Part shown: one piece after another, positions 57,753 through 64,000 of the stretch
Numbering within the stretch: position 1 is the first letter of the stretch
How the letters are laid out: every line of letters starts with the position of its first letter
Assembly: GCA_015075585.1 (NCBI GenBank)
Contig: JABTUB010000002.1
Span: 62,001 to 126,000 of the forward strand
Length of the DNA: 64,000 nucleotides
Direction of reading: 5' to 3'
Source of the DNA: Chloracidobacterium sp.
GTDB taxonomy: Bacteria > Acidobacteriota > Blastocatellia > Pyrinomonadales > Pyrinomonadaceae
Program-made: the position numbers and the translations under genes
The notes under the pieces: model-generated
Database searches by the model: none
What the model was told of the DNA's origin: nothing
The model's input: only the letters and a program-made list of their open reading frames with translations

Positions 57753-58481
57753 TTAATCCTCGTATCCGACAAATTTCAAACGGCTGATCTGCTTATACTC
57801 ATCGGATGAAGGCCCGTACAGCCCTTTGACATAGGCTTTCACTTTCTTTTGCAGGCTGAACAAACACTGCGGGCCGGCATACATCACGTCGCTGCGGGTT
57901 AACCGTGCATTGGAAATGTCTGTATAAGAATCGATCACGGCTTGCGTGGCGGCTTTCATATCGTTCGAAAGCGTTTGCAGTGCTGTGGTGGTCAGGTCAG
58001 TTTCATTCGGCATGTAGAAAGGGTCGCCCTGATAAATGGCGATCAAATTGTCGAGGTGTTCGGCACGCTGCGTATAGCTTGTCTGGGCTGCCGAATGTGA
58101 TCCCGCCGATTCGTCTTCAGGCGTGCTCGGATCGTCAACGGGCTTTGCGGATGCACGTTTGCCGTCGATCTTGCGCTTGAAGCCTTTGGCGTCCTCGATC
58201 GAATTCTCGGCCGCGCCCGTCGATGCGTAATAGTTGACCGAACGTGCGACCGTCGTACGGAGCGGTGCGTAAACGTTCTGCCGCGTATTGATAGTGGTCT
58301 TGCTTACGCCGAGTTTTGCGGTTACGAGATCCATTGCGGCATCCGCAGCGGCGAGAGCCGTGTTGAGCGCAGTCAACTCGATATCCTTGTTCGACGGCTT
58401 ATAATAACCGCCGTAGCCCGTAACGAACGAAACGAGCGAACGGAACGACTGAATGTTCCGTGCGTGTCCTACTTCTGACAT
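57753..58481 (-). CDS. Uncharacterised soluble protein next to the 21-bp array
   Basis: This 242-residue protein has no signal or membrane segment. It begins MSEVGHARNIQSFRSLVSFV and ends ...KKVKAYVKGLYGPSSDEYKQ plus a short tail, with a Lys/Arg-rich centre (AKGFKRKIDGKRASAK). It is mainly helical. From memory, similar uncharacterised proteins of about 240 residues occur in Bacteroidota genomes; I could not check this. The ATG at 58481 is preferred to a TTG one codon upstream. Its stop codon abuts the repeat array, so the array is its 3' untranslated region. Confidence 0.7.
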   Translation of the reverse strand: MSEVGHARNIQSFRSLVSFVTGYGGYYKPSNKDIELTALNTALAAADAAMDLVTAKLGVSKTTINTRQNVYAPLRTTVARSVNYYASTGAAENSIEDAKGFKRKIDGKRASAKPVDDPSTPEDESAGSHSAAQTSYTQRAEHLDNLIAIYQGDPFYMPNETDLTTTALQTLSNDMKAATQAVIDSYTDISNARLTRSDVMYAGPQCLFSLQKKVKAYVKGLYGPSSDEYKQISRLKFVGYED

Positions 58482-58710
58482 CAATTTTGCTGAGTTTGTG
58501 GGTAAAAGATACGCGTGTTCGGATGGCTCCCGCAGGAAAATGAAATAGGTTTGCCGCCAATAGACCGCATGGTCGAAGCCGCCGCGTGATCCAAACTATC
58601 AGCTTTCTCTAAAAGACCACACACCGGCCGCGTCTTTCTCAACAAACCCGGCAAGCCGCCGAACCTTCAACTTCCAACGCCGTAAATATATGTTCACCAG
58701 CCGAAAAATG

Positions 58711-59319
58711 TCAAGAATTTTCTGAAGACTGCGACGCCTTATCAACATATACGAAATAGTCTTCCACATCACGTATTGCATATCTCACTGCGTAGAATGA
58801 AATATCGAAAGTACTGGCAGCACCTTTCAACATTATCCCCGGAAGAGTCTCGATATGGCCGTCCTTTGTCTTTTTGCTTCGTGTGCCGAGGTTATGTACA
58901 ATATCGTTCCTAACACGTATGAGTGCCTTTAGCCGCTCGTGTAATTGATTGTCACATTTTATCTCCCGGTTTCCATGTTGATCCAATATACATTTCGTCC
59001 GCTGTAAAACATCACCACTATTACAGCTGCTGCTTGCGTTATGTACGTCAATTCCGCGCTTGGTAAGATTTTCATCAATGATCGTCGGCAAATAAAGCTC
59101 CAGCAAGGTAACCGAATGAGTAACCAACATCCAAATGATGTGCGGTACGATGGGACTAACAGGCACAAAATCCTCAAAAGGGATCTCGGCCTGCTTTTGT
59201 CGATCATTAGGATCGCCTTCAAGTTTAGCAATACATTGCTTAATGGTATGTTCGAGTTCATCGATCACAAGGTGAAATACGCAACATGCATCTTTATACG
59301 ACAATTGCGGCTCGTTCAT
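58711..59319 (-). CDS. HEPN-like protein, unknown function
   Basis: The 202-residue helical protein has the motif RNDIVHN (R-x4-H) near residue 145, in the context ALIRVRNDIVHNLGTRSKK, which resembles the catalytic signature of HEPN-type RNases. The gene is AT-richer than its neighbours and stands alone; no MNT nucleotidyltransferase or antitoxin partner is beside it. It may be a toxin or defence protein, or a non-catalytic HEPN-fold protein. The signature alone is modest evidence. Confidence 0.55.
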   Translation of the reverse strand: MNEPQLSYKDACCVFHLVIDELEHTIKQCIAKLEGDPNDRQKQAEIPFEDFVPVSPIVPHIIWMLVTHSVTLLELYLPTIIDENLTKRGIDVHNASSSCNSGDVLQRTKCILDQHGNREIKCDNQLHERLKALIRVRNDIVHNLGTRSKKTKDGHIETLPGIMLKGAASTFDISFYAVRYAIRDVEDYFVYVDKASQSSENS

Positions 59320-59615
59320 AAAGAATTCCCGAATTTATGCGGTCCGCGTATCTACTCGCGGCAGCGTCGTTCTTATGTTAGATAAGAATATCTCGCAATA
59401 TTTTACTATGTCCTAAAAGAATTGCCGATATTATACAGGACGTAATGGAACATACTGCCGATCATCAGGCGAAATAAACAACGTCGTCGGCTTGGATCGG
59501 CACGAGTTTTTCATGGCCTCTTATAATTTTGCGATCGTCCTTGCCTATGAGGCTGCGCGACCACAAGGCAACGGCGTGCGCACGGGCAGCGGCGAAGTGA
59601 TGTAAGATATGTTCT

Positions 59616-60257
59616 ATGTGCGGACGGGCATCGCAGCGGCTTACCGAGGATTTTGCGTTGATGATCGCGCATTTTACCTTGCCGGACATACTTACGACAC
59701 GCAATAATCTGCGGCCGACAGAGCCTGCGTGGATAGTTGCACGCCGCGGCGACGGCGTCATACGCACATTGCGTGCGCGCTGGTGGTGTCAGCGAGAAGG
59801 CGGCACGCACTTCGAGACAAAATACCCGACGTTCAACGCACGCGTCGATACGATGCACGAACGCAGGCTCTGGTCCGACCTTTTACGCCGCGGCCAACGC
59901 TGCCTCTTCCCCGTTAGCAGCTTTTACGAATGGCCGATAAAAGGAAAAGGCCTGCCGCCCGTCGAGATATTTGTCGAAGGACGCAAACCATACGCCCTTG
60001 CGGGGCTTTGGAGCCGCTATACCGACGAAGACAGCCCGTTCTTTTCGTTCGCCGTCTTTACCACCGCACCGAACGACTTTATGCTGCCGATACACGAAAA
60101 GGCAATGCCGGTCATCATCTCCGACATTCACGACCAGGAACGCTGGCTCACGGAAGGCGACGAGGAACTGCTCGTGCCGTATAAAGGCATTCTCGAAGCC
60201 GACAAGCTTGATTCGACACTCGAAAAGCTTTACCCGAACGAGAACGCAAAACGCTGA
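59616..60257 (+). CDS. SRAP-domain protein (HMCES/YedK family)
   Basis: SRAP proteins crosslink their Cys2 to abasic sites in single-stranded DNA to protect them. The 213-residue protein begins Met-Cys-Gly-Arg (Cys2 exposed after Met removal), and shows NNLRPTEPAWIVAR, FNARVDTMHE, CLFPVSSFYEWPIKG and the late His-containing IHEKAMPVII. All active-site positions seem present. It lies 12 bases upstream of rarA, another replication-repair gene, so the two are probably co-expressed. Confidence 0.92.
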   Translation: MCGRASQRLTEDFALMIAHFTLPDILTTRNNLRPTEPAWIVARRGDGVIRTLRARWWCQREGGTHFETKYPTFNARVDTMHERRLWSDLLRRGQRCLFPVSSFYEWPIKGKGLPPVEIFVEGRKPYALAGLWSRYTDEDSPFFSFAVFTTAPNDFMLPIHEKAMPVIISDIHDQERWLTEGDEELLVPYKGILEADKLDSTLEKLYPNENAKR

Positions 60258-60269
60258 GAGAACGATACA

Positions 60270-61505
60270 ATGGAACCACTCGCCAGCAGGATCCGCCCGC
60301 GTTCGCTCGATGAATACGTCGGGCAGGAACACCTTGTCGGCGAAGGCAAGCCGCTCAGGCTCGCGATCGAAGAGAAACACGTCTTCTCTTTCATCCTTTG
60401 GGGTCCGCCCGGCACCGGAAAGACAACGCTCGCACGCATCTACGCAAATGCGCTAAACGCCGAGTTCTTTGAGCTTTCCGCCGTCTCAGCCGGTAAGGAC
60501 GACATCCGCAAGATCGTCCGGCGTACGGAAAAAGATGAACGCGAGGCCGCAGACGCGCTTTCGGGCGATCTCTTCACCGATAGCGAGATCGACAAGCGCG
60601 ACAACGAAATGCACCGCGATGACAGCTCGATCACGTCGCGCGGCCGCGTCCGCGTACTTTTTCTTGACGAGATTCACCGATTTAACAAGGCTCAGCAGGA
60701 CTTTTTGCTGCCGTTCGTCGAAAGCGGCGAGCTTGTTCTCATCGGCGCGACCACCGAGAACCCGAGCTTCGAGGTGATACCGGCACTGCTCTCGCGGATG
60801 CGAGTCTTTGTCCTCAACGAACTAAGCGATGCCGATATGTCCGCGATCATCGACCGCACCGGCTTTGATCTCGACAAGGAAGCGAAAGAATGGCTTATCG
60901 AAATGGCGAACGGCGACGCACGCCAAGCCATTACAATGATCGAGAACACCGCGCGTCTCTATAACATCGTCGATCTCGCCGCTCTCAAAGAAACGCTGCA
61001 GTCGAAGTTCCTGCGTTACGACAAGAAAGGCGAAGAACACTACAACGTCATCTCGGCCTTTATCAAGTCGATGCGCGCCGGCAAGCCGGACGCCGCAATT
61101 TATTATCTCGCACGAATGATCGACGCCGGCGAGGACCCGAAATTCATCGCCCGCCGCATGGTCATCTTTGCAAGCGAAGACATCGGCCTTGCACAGCCGA
61201 CGGCATTGGTCGTCGCGAACGCGGTCTTCGAGGCCGTTACGACCATCGGCTATCCCGAATGCAGGATAAACTTGGCCCACGGCGCCGCTTACCTTGCCCG
61301 CGCTTCAAAGGACAGAGGCGCTATCGACGCTGTCGATGCGGCCCTCGATGATGTGAAACGCTTCGGCAACCTTCCTGTCCCGATGAAGATCCGCAACGCT
61401 CCGACAAAACTTATGAAAGAACTCGGCTACGGCAAGGATGAAGGCAATGATCCGGAAAACGACCTTCTGCCGGAGAAGTTACGCGGTAAGAAATACCTTC
61501 GATAG
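60270..61505 (+). CDS. rarA: Replication-associated recombination protein A (RarA/MgsA)
   Basis: RarA is an AAA+ ATPase acting at stalled forks. The 411 residues show LASRIRPRSLDEYVGQEHLV, Walker A GPPGTGKTTLARI (~52), Walker B VLFLDEIHRFNKAQQD (~130), sensor 1 LIGATTENPSFEV, and the C-terminal domain with SEDIGLAQPTALVVANA. An insertion of about 30 acidic residues (~95-125) separates Walker A from Walker B. It follows the SRAP gene closely and converges on the gene ending at 61530. Confidence 0.95.
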   Translation: MEPLASRIRPRSLDEYVGQEHLVGEGKPLRLAIEEKHVFSFILWGPPGTGKTTLARIYANALNAEFFELSAVSAGKDDIRKIVRRTEKDEREAADALSGDLFTDSEIDKRDNEMHRDDSSITSRGRVRVLFLDEIHRFNKAQQDFLLPFVESGELVLIGATTENPSFEVIPALLSRMRVFVLNELSDADMSAIIDRTGFDLDKEAKEWLIEMANGDARQAITMIENTARLYNIVDLAALKETLQSKFLRYDKKGEEHYNVISAFIKSMRAGKPDAAIYYLARMIDAGEDPKFIARRMVIFASEDIGLAQPTALVVANAVFEAVTTIGYPECRINLAHGAAYLARASKDRGAIDAVDAALDDVKRFGNLPVPMKIRNAPTKLMKELGYGKDEGNDPENDLLPEKLRGKKYLR

Positions 61506-61529
61506 GCCGAATTTGACGGCTTTTCGCGG

Positions 61530-61988
61530 TCAGCGCTTCCAGTAATGCTTGATCTTCAGGTCAAGCATCGGGAATGCGCAGTATTCGACATTGCGGCCGG
61601 TCGCGCGCAGCGTACGCACCATAGGGATCGCAGCGTCCGCGTTGCGTGTGTGGACGATTATCGTCGCCGCCCGCTGAAGATCTGAGCGTTCGGCAAGCCA
61701 TTTTGCGACCGCAAAGCCAGTACGATCGTAGTCGTCGTGGTCGTTCGATTCGTAGTGCTCGGGCAGCAGATCGTGATCGAGAAATATCGCGTCGTATGTC
61801 TTGCCCTCAAGCAGCGCCTTTGCCTCCTCGACCGTTTCTGCGATGTCAAGACCGTCGCCTGCGAAACGCTTCTCGAACCAGCGATGCCGCCGATGATCGT
61901 CATCAAGCAGCATTACGCTGATCGGCGCCCTGTCAGCCGAAAGGTCTTTGAGACCGAACTTTATCAAAACACTGCGTATCAAGCTCAT
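61530..61988 (-). CDS. Receiver-like protein (cyclic-phosphate processing receiver type)
   Basis: This 152-residue protein has a receiver-like fold: VMLLDDDHRRHRWFEKRF, DAIFLDHDLLPEHYES (conserved Asp and HD), a 'GFAVAKWL' helix and IIVHTRNADAAIPM. The LDHDL and VHTxN motifs fit the cREC family proposed to process cyclic phosphates. The ATG at 61988 is used; the longer frame to 62198 runs into the divergent gene. It is divergent from the DnaC-like gene across 111 bases. Confidence 0.75.
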   Translation of the reverse strand: MSLIRSVLIKFGLKDLSADRAPISVMLLDDDHRRHRWFEKRFAGDGLDIAETVEEAKALLEGKTYDAIFLDHDLLPEHYESNDHDDYDRTGFAVAKWLAERSDLQRAATIIVHTRNADAAIPMVRTLRATGRNVEYCAFPMLDLKIKHYWKR

Positions 61989-62099
61989 AGATCCTGGTGC
62001 CAATAGACTATAACATAACGAAAAGTTGGCGATCAGCCGCCTTTTTGTATTAAAGAACCGCCATGCTAACATTGTCGTGTCTGCCGTCCGAAACACTCG

Positions 62100-62861
62100 A
62101 TGCCAAAGCATGAAAAAAAGGTTGTCGATATAACGACACGCACGAACGAAAGGCCCCGGATGCCCGAGATCGCACCCGACCAGACCCTCTGCGACCAATG
62201 CTACGGCGTCGGAATGATCGTCATACCCGGCAAAGGTGCGAAACCGTGCAGCTGCCGTAAGCGGGACCTTTTTACTGACGGTATCGACAAGGCGAACGTC
62301 CCAAAACGCTACGCTTCATGCCATATCAACAACTTCAAGCCTGAGACCGCTTCGCAACGCCATGCACTCAAGATGGCCGAGACCTTCGCACGCGAATTTC
62401 CCGCCGTCGATCGCGGCCTCCTGTTCATGGGCAGCGTCGGCGTCGGAAAGACCCACTTGGCAGTCTCGATCATCAAACTCATCGCTGAACGCGGTTTCTC
62501 CTGCCGCTTTTATGAATTCGGCACTCTGCTCAAGGAGATACAGAACTCATATAACCCGCGAACCGACAGTTCGGAAGACAGCATCCTCGGCAATGTTTTT
62601 GATTGCGATGTGCTCCTGCTCGATGAACTCGGCGCCGCCAAGCCTACCCACTGGGTGATGGACACCCTCTATCACATCATCAACACTCGCTACAACGACA
62701 AGAAGGCGACGATCTTTACAACAAATTTCCTCGACGAACGCACTGATCCGCGGATCGAGATACTCGAAGACCGGATCGGCGTGCCTGTTCGCTCCCGCCT
62801 ATACGAAATGTGCGCAACGGTGCCGATGACAGGCAACGACCACCGCCGCAAACTCGCATAG
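62100..62861 (+). CDS. DnaC/IstB-like ATPase with N-terminal zinc motif
   Basis: The 253-residue protein begins with a small Cys cluster (CDQCYGVGMIV...CSCRKRD) likely to bind zinc, followed by an AAA+ core: Walker A MGSVGVGKTHLAVSI (~115), Walker B DVLLLDELGAAKP (~175) and sensor-like TIFTTNF. Such proteins load the replicative helicase. No transposase gene is adjacent, so a chromosomal helicase loader is more likely than IstB. The exact role is inference. Confidence 0.85.
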   Translation: MPKHEKKVVDITTRTNERPRMPEIAPDQTLCDQCYGVGMIVIPGKGAKPCSCRKRDLFTDGIDKANVPKRYASCHINNFKPETASQRHALKMAETFAREFPAVDRGLLFMGSVGVGKTHLAVSIIKLIAERGFSCRFYEFGTLLKEIQNSYNPRTDSSEDSILGNVFDCDVLLLDELGAAKPTHWVMDTLYHIINTRYNDKKATIFTTNFLDERTDPRIEILEDRIGVPVRSRLYEMCATVPMTGNDHRRKLA

Positions 62862-63002
62862 TTTGCTGATACACGTTTCGGCGGCAATTCCTCAAAGGCG
62901 TAAAAGGACAACGTAAACATCCGTGTAAAAACTTGTTGTATTTTTCCGTTCAATATTGTTATACTTGACGAGGGTCCATCCCTTCCTACCAAATTAACGC
63001 CT

Positions 63003-64000
63003 ATGCTTCCCGCTAATACAACCCTACAAAAGAACCGCTTTCGCATAATCGCCCCGCTGATCGAGGTCGATCGAGGACAGCTTTACGACGCCTACGACAA
63101 CGACCTTGAACACAATATTCTCTTACACGAATCTGCCAGTCTTGAGCCGCAGTCGTTCAGCACCCGGCTTTCGGCGCTGAAAGCTCAGGAGACCGACGGA
63201 ATCGTCGGGATCGGAGGCGGTTTTGCCGAAAATAATTACGAATATCTGGCAGCGGACGCTTCGGGATCTCGTGCATCGGCAGATGATCTGATGAGCGACC
63301 CGAAAGGAGCCTTTGCCGACCTCCTTATCGCACTTTGCCGTTTGATAGAACGCGAGGGCGGCGTTGACAACATCGTGATAACGCCGCATCACCTTCGACG
63401 TTCCGGCAGCGGTACCATAAGCCTCGTCTTTTTCGGTGCCCCGAGCGGCCTGAAGAGCATCTCATCAGCCGGCCTGCAAAAGCCTTCGCCGTATCTTCCG
63501 CTCGAATCGGTCTGGTTAGGCATCGATATCGTAACGCAAAACGCTCTTTCGCGTACCTATGATGACGCAGCGATCGAGGTGCTCGAATCGCCGCGTGATG
63601 AACGGTCGCTCTTATATTCGCTCGCTGCGTCCATATATATGATCGTGACCGGTTCGCCGCCGCCCGACCCGCTCGTTCGGAGCCTCGAACTTATGGACGG
63701 CAATCCCGATCCGTTCGTTCCGCTTTGCGCGGCCGAACCTTCGTGGTCTGCCGACCTGTCGGATGTTATCTCAAGAATGGCTGCGATACGCCGCGAGGAC
63801 CGTTTCAGCTCGGTCGCCCAAGCGATCGAAGCCGTGCGAAACGCGTCGGCCGTTATTGCGGCTCCTGCTGCCGCAACCGTATCGAAAGTTCCCGAGTCCC
63901 CACCGAAAACACAGCCGGTAGATCGGGCGAACATTTCGTTCGCTGACCTTGCCGACGAAGATCTCGATCTGCTTGAGATCCCTGTCGCCGCGGTTAGCAA
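63003..64000 (+). CDS. Kinase-like protein lacking catalytic motifs, partial
   Basis: An open frame from the ATG at 63003 continues past the window end (332 codons seen). It begins LQKNRFRIIAPLIEVDRGQL, which echoes the start of Hanks-type kinases, and later has LYSLAASIYMIVTGSPPPDP and a tail REDRFSSVAQAIEAV, as in the kinase C-lobe. The glycine loop, VAxK lysine, HRD and DFG motifs are not seen at the expected places, so it is probably a pseudokinase. After ~270 the sequence becomes Ala/Pro-rich, as in a linker. Alternatively it is an unrelated protein with chance similarity. Confidence 0.6.
   Translation, partial: MLPANTTLQKNRFRIIAPLIEVDRGQLYDAYDNDLEHNILLHESASLEPQSFSTRLSALKAQETDGIVGIGGGFAENNYEYLAADASGSRASADDLMSDPKGAFADLLIALCRLIEREGGVDNIVITPHHLRRSGSGTISLVFFGAPSGLKSISSAGLQKPSPYLPLESVWLGIDIVTQNALSRTYDDAAIEVLESPRDERSLLYSLAASIYMIVTGSPPPDPLVRSLELMDGNPDPFVPLCAAEPSWSADLSDVISRMAAIRREDRFSSVAQAIEAVRNASAVIAAPAAATVSKVPESPPKTQPVDRANISFADLADEDLDLLEIPVAAVS

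Noticed and set aside
57370..57772. Heptapeptide-repeat ORFs over the 21-bp array
   Set aside because: Open frames exist on both strands simply because 21 is divisible by three and the unit lacks stops in those frames. They also overlap the ends of two real genes and lack ribosome binding sites.
58599..58781. 60-codon minus-strand ORF after the HEPN-like gene
   Set aside because: It overlaps the end of the HEPN-like gene by about 70 bases, has no ribosome binding site and no recognisable features.
59465..59767. 100-codon minus-strand ORF overlapping the SRAP start
   Set aside because: The part outside SRAP (about 50 codons) reads plausibly, but it has no good start codon or ribosome binding site there, and the rest is antisense to a real gene.

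Overview
The window (roughly 54% GC by eye, densely coded on both strands) looks like a chromosomal piece of an Acidobacteriota genome, most likely class Blastocatellia (Pyrinomonadaceae-like). This placement is inference. It rests on the company of a VWFA-related secreted protein of the acidobacterial type, bacillithiol synthesis (bshC), several secreted BNR, CSLREA beta-helix and FG-GAP/VCBS proteins, large Ser/Thr kinases with membrane tails, and Tat- and Sec-exported enzymes. No rRNA, tRNA, CRISPR array or prophage was recognised.

Layout. 1-8.2 kb, minus strand: the very start of mutL, bshC (with a TTG start), a secreted BNR-repeat protein, a large outer-membrane-type protein and a glutamate dehydrogenase. 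8.5-11.1 kb: three overlapping genes for a TPR protein and two small exported proteins. 11.2-17.9 kb: the glycine cleavage genes gcvT, gcvH, gcvPA and gcvPB, interrupted between gcvPA and gcvPB by a RAYT/REP element and a Tat-signal class V aminotransferase whose 5' end also exists as a broken copy upstream of the element. 18.1-24 kb: pntA and pntB (proton-translocating transhydrogenase), normally adjacent, here separated by a nested island: vapB-vapC, a copy of the pntA 3' end, an AT-rich orphan gene, a second RAYT/REP element of a different family, a copy of the pntB 5' end, and a lone DUF433 antitoxin. 24.2-43.4 kb: FHA-like/trypsin membrane protease, acyltransferase, secreted metalloprotease with FG-GAP repeats, saccharopine-dehydrogenase-like enzyme, metH, two M1 aminopeptidases, a CSLREA beta-helix protein and a cysteine desulfurase. 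43.4-54 kb: a tiny exported protein built on GIIIAGF repeats, a GGDEF-EAL protein, a TDT-family transporter, and an apparent operon of receptor-like kinase, VWA protein, xseA, a membrane-anchored protein and xseB. 54-64 kb: DoxX, GTP-dependent PEP carboxykinase, a beta-barrel protein, an exactly phased array of twelve 21-bp units abutting the stop codon of an uncharacterised gene, a HEPN-like gene, SRAP, RarA, a small receiver-like protein, a DnaC-like ATPase and the start of a kinase-like protein that lacks catalytic motifs.

The most unusual signals are (i) accessory cassettes sitting between functionally linked genes, each accompanied by a diverged 50-80 bp copy of the end of the neighbouring gene; (ii) two transposase/REP elements with composite hairpin inverted ends; (iii) the GIIIAGF exported repeat protein; and (iv) the 12 x 21 bp array attached to the gene at 57753.
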